A DNA stretch of 56,539 nucleotides from Pseudomonas sp. RGM2987 (GTDB lineage: Bacteria; Pseudomonadota; Gammaproteobacteria; Pseudomonadales; Pseudomonadaceae). Location: contig NZ_JALJDX010000194.1 of the NCBI RefSeq assembly GCF_022952855.1, positions 1-56,539 of the forward strand, in the 5' to 3' direction. Positions 24,561-33,051 of the stretch are shown here, one piece after another. A program made the position numbers and the translations under genes. Below the pieces are notes generated by a model. The model saw nothing but the letters and a program-made list of their open reading frames with translations. It did no database searches and was not told the DNA's origin. Numbering within the stretch: the stretch's first letter is position 1; the number at the start of each line of letters is the position of its first letter.

Positions 24561-25751
24561 TCAATCCTTCACGAACAGTTGGCGAGGCACGTTGCACAGC
24601 GTCTCGACGCCGGTCTCGGTAATCAGGATGCTTTCGGTGATTTCCAGGCCCCAATCGTCCATCCACAACCCCGGCATGAAGTGGAAGGTCATGCCAGGCT
24701 GCAACACACTGCTGTCACCGGGGCGCAGGCTCATGGTGCGTTCGCCCCAGTCCGGCGGATAGCTGATACCGATGGGGTAGCCGCAACGGCTGTCCTTGTG
24801 GATACCGAATTTCTCCAGCACCTTGAAAAACGCGACGGCGATGTCGCCCGTGGTGTTCCCCGGCTTGGCCGCGTCCAGCCCGGCGGCGATGCCTTCGACC
24901 ACGGCTTTTTCACCGTCGAGAAAATGCCGGGGTGGTTTGCCCAGGTAAATCGTGCGCGACAGCGGGCAGTGATAGCGCTTGTAGCAACCGGCAATCTCAA
25001 AGAAGGTACCCGCGCCCTTCTCGAACGGCGAATCGTCCCAGGTCAGGTGCGGCGCGCTGGCGTCCGCGCCGGTGGGCAACAGCGGCACGATGGCCGGGTA
25101 ATCACCGCCATGGCCATCGACACCAAGGATGCCGCTGCTGTAGATCTCGGCCACCAGTTCGTTCTTGCGCATGCCCGGTTCGATCCGCTCAAGGATTCGC
25201 CCGTGCATGTTCTCGACGATGCGCGCGGCGATGCGCATGTAGGCGATTTCCTGCGGCGATTTGACCGCCCGTTGCCAGTTCACCAGGCCTGCGGCGTCCA
25301 GCAGTTTTGCCTGGGGCAAATGGCGTTGCAGCGACAGGTACGCGGCGGCGCTGAAGTAGTAGTTATCCATCTCCACGCCAATGCTCAGCGCACCCCAGCC
25401 ACGGGCGATGATCACTTCCCGGGACAGGTAGTCCATGGGATGGCGCTCGCGGGACTGCACGTAGATGTCCGGGTAGCCGACGATGTTGTCGGCCTGCATG
25501 AACACCGTGCGCCGGGCACCGTTGGCGTCCTGGCCGCGACCGAACCACACCGGCTCGCCGTCCAGCGCCAGCAACACACACTGGTGCACGTAGAACGACC
25601 AACCGTCGTAGCCGGTGAGCCAGGCCATGTTCGACGGATCGGTGACCAGCAACAGTTCCAGGCCCTGGGCCTGCATGGCCGCGCGGACCTTCGCCAGGCG
25701 CTGGGCGTATTCCTCCCGTTGAAACGGAAGATTGACGACTCTCTCTGACAT
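24561..25751 (-). CDS. eutD: Ectoine hydrolase (EutD/DoeA)
   Basis: A 396-residue member of the M24/creatinase (pita-bread) family. It opens the ectoine ring to N-acetyl-diaminobutyrate. Segments seen: LLLVTDPSNMAWLTGYDGWSFYVHQC, HGGDYPAIVPLLPTGADASAPHLTW, YLGKPPRHF and GWGxR-like GISYPPDWGERTMSLRPGDS, then FHFMPGLWMDDWGLEITESILIT. The start at 25751 (MSERVVNLPF) is chosen over an upstream ATG at 25769 as it lies nearer a GAGGG-type site. Confidence 0.92.
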   Translation of the reverse strand: MSERVVNLPFQREEYAQRLAKVRAAMQAQGLELLLVTDPSNMAWLTGYDGWSFYVHQCVLLALDGEPVWFGRGQDANGARRTVFMQADNIVGYPDIYVQSRERHPMDYLSREVIIARGWGALSIGVEMDNYYFSAAAYLSLQRHLPQAKLLDAAGLVNWQRAVKSPQEIAYMRIAARIVENMHGRILERIEPGMRKNELVAEIYSSGILGVDGHGGDYPAIVPLLPTGADASAPHLTWDDSPFEKGAGTFFEIAGCYKRYHCPLSRTIYLGKPPRHFLDGEKAVVEGIAAGLDAAKPGNTTGDIAVAFFKVLEKFGIHKDSRCGYPIGISYPPDWGERTMSLRPGDSSVLQPGMTFHFMPGLWMDDWGLEITESILITETGVETLCNVPRQLFVKD

Positions 25752-25790
25752 CCACCTGCCCTCTTTCAATGATGCACGAATGGAAACTGC

Positions 25791-26783
25791 TTAACGGCCG
25801 AACGGGTAACCCTTGCCCGCCGCCCGCGCCCGGTTGAAGGCGAGGTTGGCGATGGCGGTGTCCTGGGCGCCGGTGCCGGTGAGGTCGCACAGGGTCACTT
25901 GCGTTTCAGCGGTGCGCCCGGCCCGCTGTCCGGCCAGTACCTGACCCAACTCCGATAGCGCGGATTCGTCGCGAACGGTGCCCGCTGCCAGGGCGTGGTG
26001 CAGTTCGCCGAGCACGCGGGTCTGGCTCAGGCGGTCGGCGACGTAGCAATCGACAGCCGCCAGGGCTTGGGGGGAAATCTCGTTCTTGTGTTCGGCGTCC
26101 GAGCCCATCGCAGTGATGTGCAGGCCCGGGTGCAAATGCCGGGCTTCAATCAATGGCTCCCGGCTGGGCGTGCAGGTGATGGCGATGTCGACGCCTTCCA
26201 GTGCGGCTTCGATGTCGGGACACGCCGTGACCGAAAGCCCTGTGCTGTGGGACAGCTCAGCGCTGAAGGCCTGGGCCTTTTGCTTATCGCGGGCCCAGAC
26301 CCGTACTTCGTCGATGGGCCGCACCAGGCGCAGGGCCTGAAGCTGCAACGCCGCCTGCTCGCCCGCACCGATCAAGGCCACGCTGCGGCTCTGCTGGCGA
26401 GACAGGCAACGCGCCGCCACCGCCCCGGCCGCTGCGGTGCGCACGGCGGTGAGGTAGCCGTTGTCGAGCAACAGCGCCTCCAGCAAACCGGTGCGCGCCG
26501 ACAGCAACATCATCATGCCGTTGAGGCTGGGCAGGCCAAGCTTGGGGTTGTCGAAAAAACCCGGACTGACCTTGATGGCGAACCGCGCAAGGCCCGGCAG
26601 GTAGGCGGTCTTCACATCCACCTCGCCATTGTGTTCGGGAATGTCCAAACGCAGGATCGGCGGCATCGCCACGGCCGCCGTCGCCAGCAGCACGAAGGCC
26701 TGTTCGATGGCGTCGATGCTGGGCAGGTCGAGCGCCACGCAACTGCGCAGGTCGGCTTCGCTCAATAGGGTGACTTCACTCAT
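25791..26783 (-). CDS. eutC: Ornithine cyclodeaminase/mu-crystallin family protein EutC
   Basis: A 330-residue NAD(P)-binding protein of the ornithine cyclodeaminase/alanine dehydrogenase family. In ectoine clusters EutC (with EutB) is thought to handle 5-hydroxyectoine intermediates. Motifs: HNGEVDVKTAYLPGL, SARTGLLEALLLDNGYLTAVRTAAAGAVAA, VALIGAGEQAALQLQAL (Rossmann), HITAMGSDAEHKNEI. It follows eutB by 21 nt. Exact reaction is not settled in my knowledge. Confidence 0.88.
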   Translation of the reverse strand: MSEVTLLSEADLRSCVALDLPSIDAIEQAFVLLATAAVAMPPILRLDIPEHNGEVDVKTAYLPGLARFAIKVSPGFFDNPKLGLPSLNGMMMLLSARTGLLEALLLDNGYLTAVRTAAAGAVAARCLSRQQSRSVALIGAGEQAALQLQALRLVRPIDEVRVWARDKQKAQAFSAELSHSTGLSVTACPDIEAALEGVDIAITCTPSREPLIEARHLHPGLHITAMGSDAEHKNEISPQALAAVDCYVADRLSQTRVLGELHHALAAGTVRDESALSELGQVLAGQRAGRTAETQVTLCDLTGTGAQDTAIANLAFNRARAAGKGYPFGR

Positions 26784-26804
26784 GGCTGGCTCCGTTGTGA
26801 GTGG

Positions 26805-27776
26805 TTATTGATGAGCGCCGGCGAGCACGCGGGCATGCTGTTCGGTGTCGACGTTGCGCCCGCTGACCACCTGCACGATGGGGCCGCGCGGTTCGATCCG
26901 GCCATCGAGCAATGCCGCGATGCCCACTGCCGCAGCCCCTTCGAGCACTAGCCGCTCCTGGTGGTAGGCGTGGCGCAGGGCATTGGCGATAGAGGCTTCC
27001 GAGAGCAGGTGCACGCCGTCGCTCAGTTGGCGGGTCATGGTGAAGGTGTAGCGGTTGTCCAGGCCGATACCGCCGCCGAGGGAGTCGGCCAGGGTCGGCA
27101 GCTCTTCGACGTCCACCGGATGTCCGGCAGCGAGGCTGGCGTGCATTGCTGCGCCACGGGCCATGCTGATGCCATGGACCTGGATGGCCGGGTTGGCGCT
27201 TTTGAGCGCCAAGGCCACGCCAGCGAAAAGGCCACCGCCGGACAACGGCACCAGGACCTGGGCCACGTCCGGTTGCTGCTCGAGGATTTCCAGGCCAAGG
27301 GTGCCCTGGCCGGCGATGATCGCCGGGTGATCGAAGGGCGGCAGAAAGGTCGCTCCCTGCTCCCTGGCGATGCGTTCGGCTTCACGCTGGGCGTCGTCCT
27401 GGGATCGGCCAACGATGCACACCTCGGCGCCCAGGTCGCGGATCGCCTGGACCTTGTTGGCCGGCACCAGGCTCGACAGGCAAACAATCGCCTTGACCCC
27501 TTGTTGCGACGCGGCATGGGCCAGCGCCCGACCATGATTACCCGTCGATGCGGTCACCACACCCAGTGCTTTTTGCTCGGGACTGAGCAGCGCCACGGCA
27601 TTGCTCGCCCCACGCAGCTTGAAGCTGCCGGTGATCTGCAGGGATTCCAGCTTCAGGTACACCGCCACGCCCATCAGCCGCGACAGGCTGGGGGAACGCT
27701 CCATGGGCGTGCGCCGCACCAGCGACTCGATACGCTGGCGAGCGAGGTAGATATCCTGAAGCTGCAACACTGCCAT
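26805..27776 (-). CDS. eutB: Threonine dehydratase-like PLP enzyme EutB
   Basis: A 323-residue fold-type II PLP enzyme. The Schiff-base Lys is in ITGSFKLRGASNA; TASTGNHGRALAHAA binds the phosphate and VPLSGGGLFAGVALAL follows. In ectoine clusters EutB is linked to 5-hydroxyectoine breakdown; ordinary IlvA/TdcB activity is the alternative. First gene of the eutBCDE unit, transcribed away from enuR-side repeats, with a 15-nt motif shared with the ehuB promoter 61-75 nt upstream. Confidence 0.88.
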   Translation of the reverse strand: MAVLQLQDIYLARQRIESLVRRTPMERSPSLSRLMGVAVYLKLESLQITGSFKLRGASNAVALLSPEQKALGVVTASTGNHGRALAHAASQQGVKAIVCLSSLVPANKVQAIRDLGAEVCIVGRSQDDAQREAERIAREQGATFLPPFDHPAIIAGQGTLGLEILEQQPDVAQVLVPLSGGGLFAGVALALKSANPAIQVHGISMARGAAMHASLAAGHPVDVEELPTLADSLGGGIGLDNRYTFTMTRQLSDGVHLLSEASIANALRHAYHQERLVLEGAAAVGIAALLDGRIEPRGPIVQVVSGRNVDTEQHARVLAGAHQ

Positions 27777-27836
27777 GACCGCGTCCCGGGTTGATGTGTT
27801 GGGCGCAGTCTAAGAGGGCTGGATTGTGATGATGAA

Positions 27837-27851
27837 TGTACTAGGGCAATT
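27837..27851 (-). promoter_or_regulatory. Candidate EnuR-type operator upstream of eutB
   Basis: Reads AATTGCCCTAGTACA on the minus strand, 13/15 identical to AATTGTCCTAGTGCA at 29463-29477 near enuR-ehuB, and in the same orientation relative to transcription. Confidence 0.5.
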
Positions 27852-27884
27852 TAATCCACCACGGTTCGCTGATCACCCCAAATC

Positions 27885-27979
27885 CCTGTGGGAGCGGGCT
27901 TGCTCGCGAAGACGGCATCACATCCAACACTTGTGCAAGCTGATCCACCGCTTTCGCGAGCAAGCCCGCTCCCACAGGG
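27885..27979. repeat. BIME: inverted pair of REPs
   Basis: CCTGTGGGAGCGGGCTTGCT unit at 27885-27910 and its inverted copy at about 27952-27979, between enuR and eutB. Confidence 0.85.
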
Positions 27980-28007
27980 GAACGGCGTCGTCCATGGATT
28001 CTGCGCT

Positions 28008-29402
28008 TCAGAAATCATGAATCTGCGGATACTGGTTGAAGATGTCCCGCATGCCGATCAGTGCATCGCGCATTTCCTCGTCGCTGCATTCGGCGCCGAC
28101 GCACACGCGCACTGCGCGGGGTCTGGGGGTGCCGCGGACGGTGAACGGATCGGGGGAGGTTACGGCAATGTGTTTGTGCCGCAACGCGCGCACCAGGCTG
28201 TCCACCTCCCAGTGGGGCGGGATGCCGATCCAGGTGTTCAGTGCGTTGGGATGTTGCCCCAGCACATGCGCTCCCATGTATTCGCTAACCATCGCCTGGC
28301 GCCCGGCCAACAGCCGGCGTTGCAACTGCACCAGGGCGTCGGCGCGCCCGTCGCGGATCCAGCGGGCCGCGATCTCGGAGACCATCGGCGTGCCCATCCA
28401 GCTGTTGACCCGCAGGATGCTCTCGGTGCGCAGCGCCAGGCGCTTGGGCACCACCAGATAACCGGTGCGCAACCCGGTGAGCACCGACTTGGTCATGCTG
28501 GTGCAATAGAACGACAGCTCCGGCAGGTAATGGCTGATGGGCGGCGCGCGGCGTTCGTCCAGCAACGGGCCATACACGTCATCCTCGATGATATGCACAC
28601 CAAACCGTCGGGCGATCCCGGCGATTTCCCGGCGACGGGCATCGGGCATCAGGCTGGTGGTGGGGTTGTTGAGGTTCGGCGTGCACACCAGGGCGGTGAT
28701 GCGCTCGTTGCTGCACATGTCTTCGAAATGTTCCGGGTCAATGCCATGGCGGTCCATCTCCAGGCCTTTGAGGGTGAAGCCCAGCACCTGGGAATTGCCG
28801 ATCACCCCGTGGTCGGTCAGCCCTTCGCATAGCACCACGTCATCGGGCCCGGCCAGCGAAGCCAGGGCCAGGAAGATCCCGTGGGCAGCGCCGTTGGTGA
28901 TCAGGATATCGTTGCGATCGACCTTCAGTTGCTGGCGACCGATCCACTGGGCGGCCGCTTCGCGATGGGATTCGTAGCCGGCGATCGGACGGAAAGCGTG
29001 AATCCACGGCTGGTCTTCTTCGGTGCTCAACTCGGCGCAGGTGTCGCGCCAGAACTGGTCGTGCTCGCGGGTGTGCAGGATCCGTGCGTTGGAAAAATCC
29101 ACCAGCGCCCGCTCGGGGCTGTCGAGAATGTACGTCGCGACCCGATCGCTCATGCGCCGCGAGACAAAGCTGCCGCGCCCCACTTCACAGCGCACCAGGC
29201 CTTGGCGTTCCAACTCCTTGTAGGCATTGGTGACGGTCTGCACACTGATACCCATGGCATCGGCCACCTGCCGTTGCGGTGGCAGGCGCTGGTCGTTGGC
29301 CAGGGTGCCCTGTTCGATGTCATCGACGATGGCCTGCACCAGGATCTTGTATTTGGACTCACCGCTGCGGGCGGCGTCCAAGGCTGATTTCCATTTATCC
29401 AT
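28008..29402 (-). CDS. enuR: MocR/GntR-type regulator of ectoine utilisation (EnuR)
   Basis: A 464-residue regulator. N-terminal GntR winged helix (about 14-82, PPQRQVADAMGISVQTVTNAY) joined to a full-length class I aminotransferase-like domain with ITNGAAHGIF, TPNLNNPTTS, IIEDDVYGPL and the PLP Lys at 305 (SMTKSVLTGLR). EnuR proteins bind an ectoine catabolite (N-acetyl-diaminobutyrate or diaminobutyrate) on PLP and thereby relieve repression. Start ATG at 29402 (MDKWKSALDAARSGESKYK). It lies between eutB and the divergent ehu transporter, sharing a regulatory region with ehuB. Confidence 0.92.
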   Translation of the reverse strand: MDKWKSALDAARSGESKYKILVQAIVDDIEQGTLANDQRLPPQRQVADAMGISVQTVTNAYKELERQGLVRCEVGRGSFVSRRMSDRVATYILDSPERALVDFSNARILHTREHDQFWRDTCAELSTEEDQPWIHAFRPIAGYESHREAAAQWIGRQQLKVDRNDILITNGAAHGIFLALASLAGPDDVVLCEGLTDHGVIGNSQVLGFTLKGLEMDRHGIDPEHFEDMCSNERITALVCTPNLNNPTTSLMPDARRREIAGIARRFGVHIIEDDVYGPLLDERRAPPISHYLPELSFYCTSMTKSVLTGLRTGYLVVPKRLALRTESILRVNSWMGTPMVSEIAARWIRDGRADALVQLQRRLLAGRQAMVSEYMGAHVLGQHPNALNTWIGIPPHWEVDSLVRALRHKHIAVTSPDPFTVRGTPRPRAVRVCVGAECSDEEMRDALIGMRDIFNQYPQIHDF

Positions 29403-29462
29403 GACGCTGCAACCCGCGTGTGCTCTGGTGTGCACAGCATCCCGCGGGAATCCGGGCAAAGC

Positions 29463-29490
29463 AATTGTCCTAGTGCAATGCAATCATTGC
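29463..29490. promoter_or_regulatory. Candidate EnuR operator in the enuR-ehuB region
   Basis: AATTGTCCTAGTGCA at 29463-29477 overlaps a perfect GCAATG-N4-CATTGC dyad at 29475-29490. A -10-like TATGCT lies at 29502-29507 facing ehuB. The same 15-mer, with two differences, precedes eutB. Confidence 0.5.
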
Positions 29491-29685
29491 CGAGGCTTTT
29501 GTATGCTCGGTCCAAGGTCGTCATCCAGGCAGGTTCATTACCTGACAAAAAAGCCGGATCGACCTGTACCGGCGCGCCTGCAAGGTCCGGCCCGGATCAG
29601 CCCCTGTACGCTTTGCTCTTGTCACACTGCCTCCTACCACAGAGCCGTCGACTGACGGATCCACAAGAAACAGGAGATTTTATCG

Positions 29686-30540
29686 ATGAGCAATTTTCTT
29701 CCCGACACCTGCGCGCCGCTGCGTCGGCTCATGTTGACCTGTGCCATGCTGGGCCTGATCGGTAACGTCCAGGCGAGCACCCTGGACACGGTCAAAGGCA
29801 ACAGCAGCATCCGGATCGGCTACGCCAACGAAACCCCGTTCGCCTTCACTGAAACCGACGGCACCGTGACCGGCGAATCACCGGAGATCGCCAAGATCAT
29901 CTTCGCCAAGATGGGCATCAAGCAGGTCAACGGCGTGCTCACCGAATGGGGTTCGTTGATTCCCGGCCTGCGGGCAGGCCGCTTCGACGTGATTGCCGCC
30001 GGCATGTACATCACCCCGGCGCGCTGCAAGCAAGTGTTGTTCACCGACCCGCAATACCAGTTGCCGGATGCCTTGCTCGTCGCCAAGGGCAACCCCAAAA
30101 AACTCCACAGCTATGAAGACATCGCCAAACAGCCGGACGTGAAACTGGCGATCATGGCCGGCACGGTGAACCTGGCCTACGCTCGTGATTCGGGGGTCAA
30201 GGACGAGCAGATTCTCCAGGTGCCGGACACCACCGCCCAGTTGCAAGCGGTGCGCGCCGGTCGCGCGGACGCGGCTGTCGGCACTCAACTGACCATGAAA
30301 GGCCTGGCCGCCAAGGGCGGTGAGAAGGTCGAGGCGATGACCGAGTTCAAGGACGATCCGTCCCATATCGGCTACGGCGCCCTTGCCTTCCGCCCCGAAG
30401 ACAAGGACCTGCGCGACGCGGTCAACGCCGAACTGAAGCAATGGCTGGGCTCCGAGGAACACCTCAAGGCCGTCGCGCCATTCGGTTTCGACAAGTCCAA
30501 CGTGACCAGCAAGACCGCGGCCGAACTCTGCGCCCAGTAG
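29686..30540 (+). CDS. ehuB: Ectoine/5-hydroxyectoine ABC transporter, substrate-binding protein
   Basis: A 284-residue periplasmic binding protein of the SBP_bac_3 family. It has a signal peptide (LMLTCAMLGLIGNVQAS, cleavage near 33), then IRIGYANETPFAFTETDGTVTGESPEIAKII, GSLIPGLRAGRFDVIAAGMYITPARCKQVLFTDP and a C-terminal QWLGSEEHLKAVAPFGFDKSNVT. EhuB binds ectoines through aromatic residues. First gene of ehuBCDA with a clear AGGAG ribosome site. A hairpin follows the stop, which may keep the binding protein in excess over the membrane parts. Confidence 0.93.
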   Translation: MSNFLPDTCAPLRRLMLTCAMLGLIGNVQASTLDTVKGNSSIRIGYANETPFAFTETDGTVTGESPEIAKIIFAKMGIKQVNGVLTEWGSLIPGLRAGRFDVIAAGMYITPARCKQVLFTDPQYQLPDALLVAKGNPKKLHSYEDIAKQPDVKLAIMAGTVNLAYARDSGVKDEQILQVPDTTAQLQAVRAGRADAAVGTQLTMKGLAAKGGEKVEAMTEFKDDPSHIGYGALAFRPEDKDLRDAVNAELKQWLGSEEHLKAVAPFGFDKSNVTSKTAAELCAQ

Positions 30541-30555
30541 ACACCGGCGCGTCGA

Positions 30556-30588
30556 AACAGGCATGACGCCCATTGCGTGGTGCCTGTT
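30556..30588 (+). other. Intercistronic hairpin between ehuB and ehuC
   Basis: AACAGGCA/TGCCTGTT arms (30556-30563, 30581-30588) with an inner ACGC/GCGT stem. Such structures after binding-protein genes commonly stabilise the upstream mRNA or partly terminate. Confidence 0.6.
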
Positions 30589-30617
30589 CCCTGCTTCATC
30601 GGATATCGGGTTGAACC

Positions 30618-31277
30618 ATGGGCGAATTACTTCCGTTGTTGATACAAGGGGCCTGGGTCACGTTGCAGGTGACCTTCTTCGGCTCGCTGCTGGCCATTGT
30701 CGCAGCGATTCTCGCGGCGCTCGGGCGGCTGTCACCGTGGCGGATGCTGCGCTGGTTTTCGATCACCTACATCGAAGTGTTCCGCGGCACCTCGCTGCTG
30801 GTGCAGTTGTTCTGGCTGTTCTTCGTGTTGCCATTGCCGCCGTTCAATATCGAGCTGAGCCCCTACGCCGTGGCGATCGTCGGCCTGGGCCTGCACATCG
30901 GCGCCTACGGGGCCGAGGTGATGCGCGGCGCCATCAGCTCGGTCGCCAAAGGGCAATACGAAGCCTGCACCGCGCTGAACTTCAGCGGCGTCAAGCGCTT
31001 CCAGCGGATCATCCTGCCCCAGGCCTTGCTGGCCGCCATTCCACCGGGCACCAACCTGCTGATCGAACTGCTCAAGAACACTTCGCTGGTGTCGCTGATC
31101 ACCTTGTCCGACTTGAGCTTCCGGGCGCGACAACTGGACCAGGCAACCTTCCAGACCCTGGAGATCTTCAGCCTGGCGCTGGTGCTGTATTTCGTCCTGG
31201 CCCAGGCCATCAACTTCGGCATGCGCAACCTCGAACGCAGGCTTAGTCGCGGCCGGATGCGTGGAGGGCTGTCATGA
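30618..31277 (+). CDS. ehuC: Ectoine ABC transporter permease EhuC
   Basis: A 219-residue inner-membrane permease of the HisMQ family, about five transmembrane helices. The EAA loop is seen in YEACTALNFSGVKRFQRIILPQAL. N-terminal GAWVTLQVTFFGSLLAIVAAIL and EVFRGTSLLVQLFWLFFVLP are typical. It overlaps ehuD by 4 nt, so the two permeases are translated together as a heterodimer. Confidence 0.92.
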   Translation: MGELLPLLIQGAWVTLQVTFFGSLLAIVAAILAALGRLSPWRMLRWFSITYIEVFRGTSLLVQLFWLFFVLPLPPFNIELSPYAVAIVGLGLHIGAYGAEVMRGAISSVAKGQYEACTALNFSGVKRFQRIILPQALLAAIPPGTNLLIELLKNTSLVSLITLSDLSFRARQLDQATFQTLEIFSLALVLYFVLAQAINFGMRNLERRLSRGRMRGGLS

Positions 31278-31930
31278 CTCTGTTCGACTGGTCTTACGCC
31301 GCGCAGATCCTGCCGGACCTGCTGCGCGCATCCCTCAATACCGTGGGCATCACGCTGGTCGGTTTTATCATCGCGATTGTGCTGGGGCTGTTCCTGGCGA
31401 TCGGTCGGCGCAGCCAGAAACTCTGGCTGTCATGGCCGACCGCCGTGGTGATCGAGTTCATCCGCAGCACGCCGCTGCTGATCCAGGTGTATTTCCTCTA
31501 CTACGTCTTGCCCAATTACGGCTTGAGCCTGACAGCCATGCAAGTCGGCATCCTCGGCATCGGCCTGCACTACGCCTGCTACATCGCCGAGGTCTACAGA
31601 AGCGGTCTCGACGCGGTGCCACGGGCGCAGTGGGAAGCGGTGACGGCGCTGAACATCGCGCCCTACGACGCCTACCGCAACATCATCCTGCCCCAGGCCC
31701 TGCGGCCGATCGTACCGCCGCTGGGCAATTACCTGGTGGCGATGCTCAAGGACACTCCGGTGCTGTCGGCGATCACTGTGGTGGAAATCATGCAGCAGGC
31801 CAAGAACATCGGTTCCGAGAATTTCCGTTACCTGGAACCGATCACCATGGTCGGCCTGTTCTTCCTGGCCCTGAGCCTTGCCTTGGCTTATCTGGTACGG
31901 CGCCTTGAAACGCGCATGGAGCTACGCTAA
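31274..31930 (+). CDS. ehuD: Ectoine ABC transporter permease EhuD
   Basis: A 218-residue second permease with the same fold. Landmarks: LLRASLNTVGITLVGFIIAI, EFIRSTPLLIQVYFLYYVLP, the EAA loop WEAVTALNIAPYDAYRNIILPQAL, and YLVAMLKDTPVLSAITVVEIM. Its stop overlaps the ehuA ATG by one base (TAATG). Confidence 0.92.
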   Translation: MTLFDWSYAAQILPDLLRASLNTVGITLVGFIIAIVLGLFLAIGRRSQKLWLSWPTAVVIEFIRSTPLLIQVYFLYYVLPNYGLSLTAMQVGILGIGLHYACYIAEVYRSGLDAVPRAQWEAVTALNIAPYDAYRNIILPQALRPIVPPLGNYLVAMLKDTPVLSAITVVEIMQQAKNIGSENFRYLEPITMVGLFFLALSLALAYLVRRLETRMELR

Positions 31931-32799
31931 TGACTTTACCTCTGTCCTCGCCCACCGACTTGTCCCGGCGCAACGCGCTGGCGTCGCCGCAGGAGGCCCC
32001 GGCCATGCAGGATCCGACACCGTCCCGACCGATCGTGAGTTTCCAGGACGTGAGCAAGAGCTATGGCAGTTTCACCGTGCTGGACCACTTGAACCTGGAC
32101 GTCGCGCCCGGTGAAAAGGTTGCGATCATCGGCCCCAGCGGCTCCGGCAAGTCGACGCTGCTGCGGGTGTTGATGACGCTGGAAGGCATCAACGAAGGCC
32201 AGATCCTGATCGAAGATGATTCGCTGACCCACATGCCCAACCGCAACGGTGTGCTGGTGCCGGCCAACGACCGCCATATCCGCCGGGTGCGGGGCAAGAT
32301 CGGCATGGTGTTCCAGAGCTTCAACCTGTTTCCCCACATGACCGCGCTGCAGAACGTGATCGAGGCGCCGGTGCAAGTGCTCGGCATGCCCCCCAAGGAA
32401 GCCCGGGAGCGCGCCGCGGACCTGCTGGAGCTGGTGGGGTTGGGCAACAAGCTCGACCACTATCCTTCGCAGCTTTCCGGCGGCCAGCAACAGCGCGTGG
32501 CGATTGCGCGGGCCCTGGCGATGCGGCCAAAGGTGATGCTGTTCGACGAAGTGACCTCCGCCCTCGACCCGGAATTGTGCGGTGAGGTGCTCAGCGTGAT
32601 CCGCAAGCTGGGCGCCGAGCACAACCTGACGATGTTGATGGTGACGCACCAGATGGGCTTCGCCCGGGAGTTTGCCGACCGGGTGTGCTTCTTCTACAAG
32701 GGGCAGATCCACGAACAAGGCACGCCGACGCAAATCTTCGAGCACCCGCAGCAGGAGCGTACGTGTGCGTTTTTGAGTGCGGTGAAGGAGGCCAACTGA
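31930..32799 (+). CDS. ehuA: Ectoine ABC transporter ATP-binding protein EhuA
   Basis: A 289-residue ATPase. Walker A GPSGSGKSTLLR near residue 73, Q-loop VFQSFNLFPHM, signature LSGGQQQR, Walker B VMLFDEVTSALDPE, switch His VTHQMGF. The chosen ATG is translationally coupled to ehuD. The first 25 residues (to MQDPTPS) lie outside the ATPase fold; a start at that internal ATG is the alternative. Closes the ehuBCDA operon. Confidence 0.92.
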   Translation: MTLPLSSPTDLSRRNALASPQEAPAMQDPTPSRPIVSFQDVSKSYGSFTVLDHLNLDVAPGEKVAIIGPSGSGKSTLLRVLMTLEGINEGQILIEDDSLTHMPNRNGVLVPANDRHIRRVRGKIGMVFQSFNLFPHMTALQNVIEAPVQVLGMPPKEARERAADLLELVGLGNKLDHYPSQLSGGQQQRVAIARALAMRPKVMLFDEVTSALDPELCGEVLSVIRKLGAEHNLTMLMVTHQMGFAREFADRVCFFYKGQIHEQGTPTQIFEHPQQERTCAFLSAVKEAN

Positions 32800-32828
32800 G
32801 CACCATCAATTGGCGGGGAAACACACCT

Positions 32829-32969
32829 TTGTGGCGAGGGGATTTATCCCCGCTGGGTTGCGAAGCAGCCCTGAAACCTGAGCACTCGGTGTGTCAGAGA
32901 GAAATCATTTCCTGATAGTTTTTTGGGGCCGCTTCGCAGCCCAGCGGGGATAAATCCCCTCGCCACAAA
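32829..32969. repeat. BIME of the GTGGCGAGGGGATTTATCCCCG class
   Basis: A unit at about 32829-32854 and its inverted copy at about 32944-32969, downstream of ehuA. Confidence 0.85.
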
Positions 32970-33000
32970 GGGCTTCGGTGCCGGGCTTTAGAAGCATGAA

Positions 33001-33034
33001 AAACAGGGGGCCATGTTTCCATGGCACCCTGTTT
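33001..33034 (-). terminator. Terminator of the OmpA-like lipoprotein gene
   Basis: 15-bp arms (33001-33015 and 33020-33034) with one mismatch; on the minus strand the stem is followed by a T-run. It lies 18 nt past the stop. Confidence 0.8.
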
Positions 33035-33051
33035 CAGTTGCCGTCAGGCAA

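Noticed and set aside
24048..25748. 566-codon open frame antisense to eutD/eutE
   Set aside because: It spans two real genes, lacks any recognisable motif and is His/Gln/Arg-rich, as expected of a shadow frame.
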